This document shows, one piece after another, positions 51,137-58,563 of a DNA stretch of 64,000 nucleotides. Source of the stretch: Gemmatimonadaceae bacterium (GTDB lineage Bacteria > Gemmatimonadota > Gemmatimonadetes > Gemmatimonadales > Gemmatimonadaceae); contig DASUHB010000069.1 of assembly GCA_036273715.1 (NCBI GenBank), positions 124,001 to 188,000 of the forward strand, given 5' to 3'. The notes below the pieces were generated by a model. That model searched no databases. It had not been told where the DNA came from and saw nothing but the letters and a program-made list of their open reading frames with translations. Every line of letters starts with the position of its first letter. Position 1 is the first letter of the stretch. The position numbers were made by a program, and so were the translations under genes.

Positions 51137-52327
51137 ATGAAGATCGGAGTCCCTCGAGAAACCATACCAGGCGAGAAGCGAGTCGCCGTTACACCTGAGG
51201 TCGCTTCAAAACTGGCGAAAGGCGGTTTCGAAGTCGCAATCGAGACGGGCGCCGGCCAGGCCGCGGGATTCTCGGACAACGAGTACAAGTCGGCCGGCGC
51301 TGCTGTTGCCACCACCGCAGCCGCGGCACTCGGCGACGCCGACGCAGTCCTCAAGGTCCGCCGGCCGGTGCTCAACCCGGCCACGGGCACGCACGAAATC
51401 GAGCTCGTCAAGCCTAACGCACTCCTCATCGGGCTCTTGGATCCCCGCGGCGACCAAGACGGACTTCGCACGATCGCCCAACGCGGGGTGACCGCGGCGT
51501 CCATGGAGTTGGTGCCGCGCATCACCCGCGCGCAGATGATGGACGCGCTCTCATCGCAGAGCACCGTCGCGGGCTATAAAGCCGTGCTCCTCGCGGCGAA
51601 CTCCGTTGGGCGCTTCTTCCCGCTCCTCATGACGGCGGCCGGCACCATCCGCCCGGCCAAGGTCCTCGTCATCGGCGCGGGGGTTGCGGGCCTCCAGGCG
51701 ATCGCCACCGCCCGCCGGTTAGGCGCGGTGGTCGAAGCGTTCGACACGCGGCCCGTCGTCAAGGAACAGGTCCAATCGTTAGGCGCAAAGTTCGTCGAGC
51801 TCGACGTCGCCGAGACCGAAGCGCAGGATGCGGGGGGCTACGCCAAGGAGCTGGCAGCCGAGCACATCGCGCGAGAAAAGCAGCTCATCCATGCGCACGC
51901 ATCCCAAGCCGACGTCGTCATCACTACGGCCCTCGTGCCGGGCCGTCGGGCACCCGTTCTGATTTCCGCCCAGACCGTGCGCGCCATGCGCGCGGGTTCG
52001 GCGATCGTCGATCTGGCGGCCGAGCAAGGCGGGAACTGCGAGCTGAGCCAGCCGGGCACGACGGTGGTCGAGAACGGTGTGTCGATCCTCGCCCCGCTGA
52101 ATTTGCCGAGCGAGTTGCCGTACGACGCGAGCCAAATGTACGCGCGCAACGTCGCCGCGCTGCTCGCGCACTTTGCGCCGAAAGGAGCCATCACGTTGGA
52201 CTTCAACGACGAGATCACCAAGGCCGTGGTGATCGCCGCGCACGGCGAGCTGCGGCTCTCGCCTTCGCCGGCCGCAGCGCCGGCGCCGGCACCTACGCCT
52301 AACCGGCCCTCGGGAGCGCGCGTATGA
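51137..52327 (+). CDS. pntAA: NAD(P) transhydrogenase subunit alpha part 1 (NAD-binding)
   Basis: Peripheral NAD(H)-binding subunit of the proton-translocating transhydrogenase. MKIGVPRETIPGEKRVAVTPEVASKL opens the alanine-dehydrogenase-like fold. The Rossmann motif VLVIGAGVAGLQAIATARRLGA has GAGVAG at 180-185, and the DTRP..KEQVQSLGAKFVE and AHASQADVVITTALVPGRRAP segments are intact. The protein ends after residue 396 with an Ala/Pro tail, without the membrane helices, so the alpha subunit is split in two as in Rhodospirillum. The next gene overlaps by four bases. Confidence 0.95.
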   Translation: MKIGVPRETIPGEKRVAVTPEVASKLAKGGFEVAIETGAGQAAGFSDNEYKSAGAAVATTAAAALGDADAVLKVRRPVLNPATGTHEIELVKPNALLIGLLDPRGDQDGLRTIAQRGVTAASMELVPRITRAQMMDALSSQSTVAGYKAVLLAANSVGRFFPLLMTAAGTIRPAKVLVIGAGVAGLQAIATARRLGAVVEAFDTRPVVKEQVQSLGAKFVELDVAETEAQDAGGYAKELAAEHIAREKQLIHAHASQADVVITTALVPGRRAPVLISAQTVRAMRAGSAIVDLAAEQGGNCELSQPGTTVVENGVSILAPLNLPSELPYDASQMYARNVAALLAHFAPKGAITLDFNDEITKAVVIAAHGELRLSPSPAAAPAPAPTPNRPSGARV

Positions 52328-52620
52328 GCCGCGAGCTGGTGCTCTCGATCTACGTCGTCATCCTCGCCATCTTCACCGGGTACGAAGTCATCTCCCGGGT
52401 GCCGTCCATTCTGCACACGCCGCTCATGTCGGCCACCAACGCCATCCACGGCATCGTCCTGTTAGGCGCGATGCTCGTGTTGGGCGCCGCCGACACGCCG
52501 GTGCTCCATGTGCTGGGCTTCATCGCCGTCGTGTTGGGCGCGGCCAACGTCTTCGGCGGATTCGTCGTCACCGACCGCATGCTCGAAATGTTCAAGAAGA
52601 AGCCGGAGGAACGGAAGTGA
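52324..52620 (+). CDS. pntAB: NAD(P) transhydrogenase subunit alpha part 2 (membrane)
   Basis: 98 residues carrying the three TM helices that complete the alpha subunit: LVLSIYVVILAIFTGYEVISRVP, INAIHGIVLLGAMLVLGA-type (TNAIHGIVLLGAMLVLG) and LHVLGFIAVVLGAANVFGGFVVTDRMLEMF. The IHGIVLLGA and NVFGGF..TDRML motifs are diagnostic. ATG overlaps the pntAA stop (ATGA); its own stop overlaps the pntB start (GTGA). One operon with strict translational coupling. Confidence 0.95.
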   Translation: MSRELVLSIYVVILAIFTGYEVISRVPSILHTPLMSATNAIHGIVLLGAMLVLGAADTPVLHVLGFIAVVLGAANVFGGFVVTDRMLEMFKKKPEERK

Positions 52621-54020
52621 TCCTCGACACGAGAGCGAGCATCATCGCTGTCGCCTACATCCTCGCCGCAGTCCTCCTCATTTTCGGTCTCCGCAAACTC
52701 AGTTCCCCCGCCACCGCACGCAACGGCAACCTGCTGGCGGCGGCCGGCGTGTTCCTGGCGCTGGCGATCACGCTACTCGACCGGTCGATCGTCTCGTACT
52801 GGGAGCTGGCGTTGGGCATCGTCATTGGCGGCGCGATCGGCATCATCGCGGCGCGCAAAGTCCAGATGACCGCCATGCCGCAGATGGTCGGCCTGCTCAA
52901 TGGGTTGGGCGGCGGCACGGCGGCGCTCGTCTCGCTGTCCGAGTATCTCCGCCTGTCGTTCGCGGCGCCGGTCCGCGGCGGCGAAGCGGTGAGCGTCGTG
53001 TTAGGCACCGCGATCGGATCGGTGTCGTTCACCGGCAGCGTCGTCGCCTTCGCCAAGCTGCAGGAGCTGCTCTCGAGCAAGCCGTTCCAGTTCCCGCTCC
53101 AGCGCGCCTTCAACGGACTGCTCCTCCTCGTCATCCTCGCACTCGGCGCCACGATGGTCGTCGGCGGCGACACCGCGAGCACGCCCTGGATCGTGTTCGC
53201 CGTGGCGCTCGCGTTGGGCGCGCTGCTCGTGCTGCCGATCGGCGGCGGGGACATGCCCGTCGTCATCGCGACCCTGAACGCGCTCACCGGCATCGCGGCG
53301 GCGTTTACCGGACTGGTGCTGCACAACCAGATCCTCGTCGTCGCCGGCATCCTGGTGGGCGCATCGGGCACCTTGCTCACGCTGCTCATGGGCAAGGCGA
53401 TGAACCGCTCGTTAGGCAACGTCTTCTTCGGCGGGTTCGGGGCGGCGACGGCAGCCGCGGGCGGGCCGGCCGGCAGCGCGGTCGCCAAGACCGTTCGGCA
53501 GACGAGCGCCGAGGATACGGCGATCGCGCTGGCGTACGCGCGCAAAGTGGTGATCGTGCCCGGCTACGGCCTCGCCGTGGCCGAGGGGCAGCACGCGGTC
53601 CGGGAGCTGGCGCAGGAGCTCGAGCGCCGCGGCGTCGACGTCAAATTTGCGATTCATCCGGTGGCCGGCCGCATGCCCGGCCACATGAACGTACTCCTGG
53701 CCGAAGCGAACATCCCATACGACGAGCTGGTCGAGATGGACCAGATCAACGGCGACTTCGACAGCACCGACGTGGTGCTCGTCGTGGGCGCGAACGACGT
53801 GGTCAATCCCGCCGCGCGCGATGATCCGTCGAGTCCGATTTATGGGATGCCCATTCTCGACGTCGACAAAGCGCGCAACGTGATCGTGCTCAAGCGCAGC
53901 ATGGGCACCGGCTTCGCGGGCATCGACAACGCGCTGTTTTATCGCGACCGCACGCGGATGCTGTTCGGCGACGCGAAGAAGTCGCTGACGTCGTTAGTCG
54001 AGGCGCTCAAGACGGTCTAA
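52617..54020 (+). CDS. pntB: NAD(P) transhydrogenase subunit beta
   Basis: 467 residues, GTG start. The N-terminal ~260 residues form the TM domain II (VQMTAMPQMVGLLNGLGGGTAALVS is the signature). The C-terminal domain III binds NADP(H): VIVPGYGLAVAEGQHAVRELAQEL, the HPVAGRMPGHMNVLLAEANIPYDEL loop, VVLVVGANDVVNPAA, and KRSMGTGFAGIDNALFY. With PntAA/PntAB it makes NADPH from NADH using the proton gradient. The last 69 bases of the gene are duplicated at 55975-56041. Confidence 0.96.
   Translation: MILDTRASIIAVAYILAAVLLIFGLRKLSSPATARNGNLLAAAGVFLALAITLLDRSIVSYWELALGIVIGGAIGIIAARKVQMTAMPQMVGLLNGLGGGTAALVSLSEYLRLSFAAPVRGGEAVSVVLGTAIGSVSFTGSVVAFAKLQELLSSKPFQFPLQRAFNGLLLLVILALGATMVVGGDTASTPWIVFAVALALGALLVLPIGGGDMPVVIATLNALTGIAAAFTGLVLHNQILVVAGILVGASGTLLTLLMGKAMNRSLGNVFFGGFGAATAAAGGPAGSAVAKTVRQTSAEDTAIALAYARKVVIVPGYGLAVAEGQHAVRELAQELERRGVDVKFAIHPVAGRMPGHMNVLLAEANIPYDELVEMDQINGDFDSTDVVLVVGANDVVNPAARDDPSSPIYGMPILDVDKARNVIVLKRSMGTGFAGIDNALFYRDRTRMLFGDAKKSLTSLVEALKTV
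53947..54015 (+). repeat. pntB 3' end, left copy of a 69-base direct repeat
   Basis: This segment encodes the RTRMLFGDAKKSLTSLVEAL end of PntB. It recurs at 55975-56041 with one substitution and a 2-base deletion, 2028 bases apart and in the same orientation. The DNA between (small ORF, lipoproteins A and B) is bracketed by the two copies. Confidence 0.9.
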
Positions 54021-54036
54021 CGACTCCGTGCTGCGC

Positions 54037-54174
54037 CTAACGTTGCGCCAGTGGCTTTATGGTCGAGTCGAACGCCGTGCGCACGTCGCGGATGCGCTGG
54101 AACGGCATGACCACCGTGTCCTGCACCACCAGCTCCGGCAGGGTCGTGAACTGAACCGAACGCACGACCGTCAT
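54037..54174 (-). CDS. Possible 45-aa open reading frame in the pntB downstream region
   Basis: ATG at 54174 with GGAG upstream; product MTVVRSVQFTTLPELVVQ, then DTVVMPFQRIRDVRTAFDST and IKPLAQR. The stop TAG lies inside a GCCTAAC motif. The C-terminus (VMPFQRIRDV) is distantly like the AGIR tail of the neighbouring lipoproteins, so it may be a relic of another family member rather than a peptide gene. No homolog known to me. Confidence 0.3.
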   Translation of the reverse strand: MTVVRSVQFTTLPELVVQDTVVMPFQRIRDVRTAFDSTIKPLAQR

Positions 54175-54197
54175 GGGAATCTCCGGAGCGGCGCAGA

Positions 54198-54217
54198 GTT
54201 AGGCGCACGCGCCTAAC
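54198..54217. repeat. Inverted pair of GTTAGGC heptamers (hairpin)
   Basis: GTTAGGCGC (54198-54206) and GCGCCTAAC (54209-54217) are perfect reverse complements separated by AC. The hairpin starts six bases beyond the stop of lipoprotein A (minus strand). Two copies of the genome-wide heptamer facing each other right after a gene resemble the way paired DNA uptake sequences double as terminators in Neisseria, though no U-tract follows here. Confidence 0.7.
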
Positions 54218-54222
54218 GATTG

Positions 54223-54876
54223 CTAGTTTGCCTTGGCGATCAGATGGATACCGTCGACGACCTGCGGCGGCATGATCACGTCCATGGTTGCTCCCGGAAG
54301 AGTAAGCTCTCCGGACATGGCCATCATCACCATCTGGCGCCGGCAATCGACGCCAAACGGCACGTCCACGTCCGGCGGGACCGGCGGCTGAAGGGCGGTG
54401 CAGGCTCCGGACGGTCTCGAAGGCGTCACCGTGCTGACTAACGATGCCGGCGAGGCGCCAAAGATGGTGTCCTTCGTGACCAGTCCCAGGTGCGGCCCGT
54501 GATAGTCCTCGATCACCCAGATCGTATCCGCCGTGCGGGACCATGCAGACACCTGATAGACGGAGTCGAACCCTCTCCCTCCGACGTCCTGCACCGTATA
54601 GGCGGCAATCATCGGATAGGTCACGGCAGTTCCATTTACGGTCAAGTGAACGGTGCCGACCTCCGCGCCGAGCACCAGTTCCTGCTGCATCCCGAGGACG
54701 ACGCTGGAGTAGTCGGCGTTCCCATGCGCGCGCGCGGAGTCGAGCAGTGCGAGCGCGGCGGCTCGCGTCGCGCTCGGCGGTGCCGTCGCTGATTCGCTCG
54801 AGCAAGCGAGCACGGCAGTGGCTGCGGCGACGGCCAAGAGGCCTCGGGACAGGCGCGGCGACAGTGATCGGTGCAT
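54223..54876 (-). CDS. AGIR-type lipoprotein family, member A (divergent)
   Basis: ATG at 54876 (MHRSLSPRLSRGLLAVAAATAVLAC), lipobox cysteine at residue 25. The mature part begins SSESATAPPSATRAAALALLDSA and keeps the family features DSVYQVSAWSR, CTALQPPVPPDVDVPFGVDC (C-x18-C) and the tail MPPQVVDGIHLIAKAN in place of LPxQxVAGIRLE. It is the most divergent full-length member. A hairpin of two GTTAGGC motifs follows its stop. Predicted exported and membrane-anchored; function unknown. Confidence 0.7.
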   Translation of the reverse strand: MHRSLSPRLSRGLLAVAAATAVLACSSESATAPPSATRAAALALLDSARAHGNADYSSVVLGMQQELVLGAEVGTVHLTVNGTAVTYPMIAAYTVQDVGGRGFDSVYQVSAWSRTADTIWVIEDYHGPHLGLVTKDTIFGASPASLVSTVTPSRPSGACTALQPPVPPDVDVPFGVDCRRQMVMMAMSGELTLPGATMDVIMPPQVVDGIHLIAKAN

Positions 54877-55047
54877 CGCGGCTACGCTCCAGATCGTGGT
54901 CGAGGGTTCGTGACATCCGAACTGCTTCCGCACTCCGGCGTTCGCGGAAGCTACGCGATAAACCCGCCGCGCGCTTCCGCGGTTCCCGTCGTTAGCCCGT
55001 AAGGCGAACGGTCACAATTGATCGGACAAAAGCGCGATGCGGAATCG

Positions 55048-55701
55048 TCAGTCAGTCGCCGTCGTCTCGAGACGAATGCCCGCGACCTGTTGGTTAGGCA
55101 ACGAGATGCTGTCGCCGCCGGCGCCCACCGGCACCGTGAAGGACGCCTGTACGGTTTGGAGCGTGCAACCGATCGGAGTGGGCGCATCGAGATCGGGCGG
55201 CGCCTGCCCGAGTAGCGATTTGCACGCGGTGCCGGGCGCGCCGGGCGTGATGGCGACTGTTCCGCCAATCGTACCTACCGATGCGGCGTGATCCGAGACG
55301 AGCGAGAAGACCGCGGTGCTCGTTGCGTTGAACACGACGACGCTGTCCGGCGCGTTACCCTCGTAGCCGATCACCGTGTACTGGGAATCGACGGGCTGAC
55401 CGTTGACGTCGTCCACCACCAGCGCGGCGACCATCGAGAATCGGCCGGTCACGCTACCGTTCTTGATGAGGCCGGTGCCGAGTGGTGCGCCTTCGGCCAG
55501 GATCTGCGCGATGCTCAGGAACGCGTTGGCGCGCTCGGGGTCGGCGGTGGTACCGCGCAGGGAGTCGAAGCGCGACAGGGTGCGCAGGTTCTGTGACGTG
55601 CTCGGACCAGTGGACGAGTCGCTGGAGCACGCGGCGGTGACGGCGATCGCCGCGAGCACGGACGCGGCGCAGCAACCACGAAGCAGACGAACGATGCACA
55701 T
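55048..55701 (-). CDS. AGIR-type lipoprotein family, member B
   Basis: ATG at 55701, signal RGCCAASVLAAIAVTAAC with lipobox cysteine at about residue 25, then SSDSSTGPSTSQNLRTLSRFDSLRG. Family blocks: FLSIAQILAEGAPLGTG, DDVNGQPVDSQYTVIGYEGN, C-x18-C (CKSLLGQAPPDLDAPTPIGC), and the C-terminus LPNQQVAGIRLETTATD. Closely similar to members E and G. No transporter or enzyme is adjacent. The coding density and motif content suggest a functional gene. Confidence 0.8.
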   Translation of the reverse strand: MCIVRLLRGCCAASVLAAIAVTAACSSDSSTGPSTSQNLRTLSRFDSLRGTTADPERANAFLSIAQILAEGAPLGTGLIKNGSVTGRFSMVAALVVDDVNGQPVDSQYTVIGYEGNAPDSVVVFNATSTAVFSLVSDHAASVGTIGGTVAITPGAPGTACKSLLGQAPPDLDAPTPIGCTLQTVQASFTVPVGAGGDSISLPNQQVAGIRLETTATD

Positions 55702-55974
55702 GGGACCCTCCGCTCATGGGGTGGTTGTGCTTAACGCATCGCGGCAGTGGCGCGCGAGCGCCGGCATGCCTCCACCATAGAGCGGGGGACGGGCTCCGTG
55801 CTAAAGGATGAGCGAAAGCAAATCGGATTCTGACACGCCGCTCACAAACGATCCCCTCGCGCGACGCGGCAAACGCGTGTCATGTCCTCGTGGCGATCGC
55901 AGACGTCCGTTAGCCGGCGCTCTCCGATGAGTTGGATGCCCGGCGACGTCGACGAATGGGCCACGGCAGTTGTC

Positions 55975-56041
55975 ACCGCACGCGCATGCTGTTCGGCGAC
56001 GCGAAGAAGTCGCTGACGTCGTTAGTCGGTGCTCAAGACGG
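55975..56041 (+). repeat. Duplicated pntB 3' end fragment, right copy
   Basis: ACCGCACGCG...CTCAAGACGG repeats the final segment of pntB (53947-54015) with one substitution and a 2-base deletion that would break the frame. It is not preceded by any other part of pntB. It ends 3-9 bases inside the 3' end of the lipoprotein relic C. See the finding on duplication. Confidence 0.9.
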
Positions 56042-56540
56042 CGTAGCGGTCGCGGCGGCACAGGCCACGCGCTCACGTAGCTGCTCGAGCGCGGACTCGT
56101 TGAATTCGTACCGGATCGCGGCGAGCGTTTGCTGGGATAAGGAGAAGTTCACGCTGACCCCGGTGCTGTCGGTTAATTTCCCGGTCGCCAAGGCCGAGAC
56201 CCGCTCGCGAGCGCACGACACCTCGGGCGGGATGAATGTACTCGGCGGCAGCACCGAGACAAACGACCTGCACCAGCCGTTAGGCGCCGACGGCGTTCCC
56301 AACCAGCGTTCCATGCCCGACCGGTGTCCCTTCACTGAGCCGGTCGGCCAGATTGATGAGCTGGCCCGCGTGAAGGGCTTGTGACGTCCTGCTCAACGCC
56401 TGAAAGCGCGCAATGAGCTGCGCGTTGTTGGCCGCGGTCGGTCCGGTGGCAGAATCAGAGCACGCCGCGGCCACGGCGACAGTTGCAGCGCTAACAACGA
56501 CTGTACGCCAGCGGCCCGCATGCATGCGTGTCATTCGCAT
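56033..56540 (-). pseudogene. AGIR-type lipoprotein family, member C, frameshifted
   Basis: The ATG at 56540 gives MRMTRMHAGRWRTVVVSAATVAVAAAC, CSDSATGPTAANNAQLIARFQALS and SEGTPVGHGTLVGNAVGA, ending at a TAA (56280) that lies in a GCCTAAC motif. In the next frame the family continues: NGWCRSFVSVLPPSTFIPPEVSC (the C-x18-C), then VNFSLSQQTLAAIRYEFNES and a basic tail ending at 56033. The middle beta domain is missing between the two halves. I read it as a pseudogene created by deletion and frameshift. Confidence 0.75.
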
Positions 56541-56577
56541 TCTCCGTACGGCTAAGCGGCCGGTCTGCCGGACCTGG

Positions 56578-57114
56578 TCACAGCAAGTTGGACTCGACGC
56601 GAATACCCGCTGCCCTCTGCGCCGGCATGGCAAACGACGCCGGCGGGTCGCCGTTGTCGTTCAATGACGCGGCGGCAGAGATGGAAATCGACAAGGTTGG
56701 CGCCGTGACCGACTCACCGGAGCAGCCCACGATCACAGCCCCGGCGGCAAGGCCCGCGAACGCGCCGCTGTTGCACATCGAATAGATGGTACGCATTGAG
56801 GATTCTGAGGCGGCAGGCGTCTGACAAGTTAGGCGGGCGTTACCGCTCAGCGCAACCCGGTGGATCAATACAGGAACGACAGCGACTCCGCCTCCGATAT
56901 GTCGCCCGGTAGCGAGCTGCGCCGCCATGGCACGCAGCTGGTTGGAGTGGACCGCTGGCGCTGTCTTGCTGAGTAAGGCGAAACGCGCAATGAGTTGCGC
57001 GTTGCTGGCGACGGTTGGGCCGGTCGCCGAGCTACACGAAGACGCCACCGCAGCGATCGCCGCGACGATGCATCCGATGGCATGTCGTCCACGACTGTTG
57101 GGCGCTGTCAGCAT
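56578..57114 (-). CDS. AGIR-type lipoprotein family, member D (abnormal)
   Basis: I take ATG 57114 (MLTAPNSRGRHAIGCIVAAIAAVASSC) as the start; a longer frame upstream has no signal. The first part shows SSATGPTVASNAQLIARFALLSK. The middle beta domain is short and divergent. A later internal ATG (56796) opens a second signal-like stretch (YSMCNSGAFAGLAAGAVIVGC) overlying the family's C-x16-C position. The end keeps FAMPAQRAAGIRVESNLL. It may be a fusion of two members or a fast-diverging copy. Confidence 0.5.
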   Translation of the reverse strand: MLTAPNSRGRHAIGCIVAAIAAVASSCSSATGPTVASNAQLIARFALLSKTAPAVHSNQLRAMAAQLATGRHIGGGVAVVPVLIHRVALSGNARLTCQTPAASESSMRTIYSMCNSGAFAGLAAGAVIVGCSGESVTAPTLSISISAAASLNDNGDPPASFAMPAQRAAGIRVESNLL

Positions 57115-57357
57115 GGCGGTGGAGCGCCCTGATGTCGACGCGACCGCCCGCAACCAATGACTTGTGCGGCTGACGTATGCAAAGCAATCGCGTGATGCCC
57201 GTAAACCGAACACCTGCTGCGCATCGCATCCTGTGGCGAGAGACGAACTCGTTGCATCCTCCAGCGACGACCTGTCCTCCGACGACGTCACGACTCGACG
57301 CTTCGCGGCGCGAAACGAAGAATCGAGCAAACGGACAAGATGCCCAACGGCGATGAC

Positions 57358-58020
57358 TCAGGGAGCCGGTGGCTGGATTTCCACCTCGAGCCGGATGCCG
57401 GCCACCGACTGGCTCGGAAGCGCGAACGTGCTGCCGACCACCGATTCGGCGTCGAACGCGACGGTTGTGCTCTGACGTTGGCACGTGACCGGCGTGGGCG
57501 CCGAGACGTCCGGCGGCGTCACCGAGAGAAAGGACACGCAGGCGGCACCCGGCGCGCCTAACGTAAGCGTCGGCGCGCCCTGTCCGATGAATTCGCCCGA
57601 GCCGGCCGGCGTACCGACGAGCACGGCCACGAATCCCGCGCTCGCGTTGAATACGACGATGCTGTCCGTTCCGTCGCCTTTCCATGCCGCCACGCTGTAC
57701 TGCGAATCCACGGGAGCGCCCTGCTCATCCAGCACCTGGAGCTCGGCCGTCATGTGATATTGCTCGGCGACGCCGTTCACCATCACGGTTCCGGTGGCAA
57801 CGGGAGCGCCCTCGGCCAGAATCTGCGCGATGTCCAACATGGCGCTCGATCGGCTTTCATCGGCTGTGGCGTTATGCAGGGAGTCGAATCGAAGAATGAG
57901 CTGCGCGTTCTGATTCGTCGTGGGTCCGGTGACCGAATCGCTGGAACAGGCCGCTAAGGCGAGAGTGGCGATAGCGAGCACAACAGTCGAACGCATCCGG
58001 AGCGAACGATAGGTCGTCAT
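57358..58020 (-). CDS. AGIR-type lipoprotein family, member E
   Basis: Best-preserved member, 220 residues. Signal STVVLAIATLALAAC with lipobox cysteine at about residue 24, SSDSVTGPTTNQNAQLILRFDSLHN, LDIAQILAEGAPVATGTV, QGAPVDSQYSVAAWKGDG, CVSFLSVTPPDVSAPTPVTC and LPSQSVAGIRLEVEIQPPAP. An alternative ATG is eight codons downstream. About 90 percent of its layout coincides with G at 40036, so duplication is likely. Role unknown, exported. Confidence 0.85.
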   Translation of the reverse strand: MTTYRSLRMRSTVVLAIATLALAACSSDSVTGPTTNQNAQLILRFDSLHNATADESRSSAMLDIAQILAEGAPVATGTVMVNGVAEQYHMTAELQVLDEQGAPVDSQYSVAAWKGDGTDSIVVFNASAGFVAVLVGTPAGSGEFIGQGAPTLTLGAPGAACVSFLSVTPPDVSAPTPVTCQRQSTTVAFDAESVVGSTFALPSQSVAGIRLEVEIQPPAP

Positions 58021-58195
58021 TGGGCACCTCCCGAGGGCGGGCGAGCCGAGCCGTTGGGCGCCGAGTCCTACCGCACGGTCGTACCCGGCGCAGCAGTCAG
58101 CTTGGAAATCCGCCGCACGGGCGGGCGGTTCCCCGCTTCGGCATCGGCGTTATTCGGCACCTGTCTAACGTGGTCAACCGGCACGGGGGTCCAAC

Positions 58196-58460
58196 CTACC
58201 GGATGGCCGACGCGCCTAACGCTCCCTGAGCCGGGTGGTACGGTGTTGAGCTGGATGCGGATTCCGGACACGGACTGTGTGGGCAGTGCGACGGTCGACG
58301 TATTGTCGTCGTCCAGCAGAGGCGAGAACGCATCCGTCGAACGCTCGACGCGGGTGCCGGCGGTGTCGACAGCGAATCAGCGCGTGCAGCGGCGCCGGCC
58401 GCAACCGCGAGTCCGAGCGCCCAACACGTACGGCGCAACGCACCAGGCGGCACCGAGCAA
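58196..58460 (-). pseudogene. AGIR-type lipoprotein family, remnant F
   Basis: A signal-like N-terminus (ALRRTCWALGLAVAAGAAARA) lies in one frame and the family C-terminus (DDDNTSTVALPTQSVSGIRI) in another, with the central domains deleted. After the tail the frame runs on into unrelated sequence. The C-terminal motif SVSGIRIQLN is a clear family hallmark, so this is a decayed copy. Confidence 0.6.
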
Positions 58461-58563
58461 GCGCGGCGCCCGGCCCCGGCCGGAATCTTCGAAGGGTATT
58501 TGATCGGACAAAAGGCCAGGCGCCGCCGTGTCTAACTGTGGCCTTGCCCGAGGGGCCGACCGG

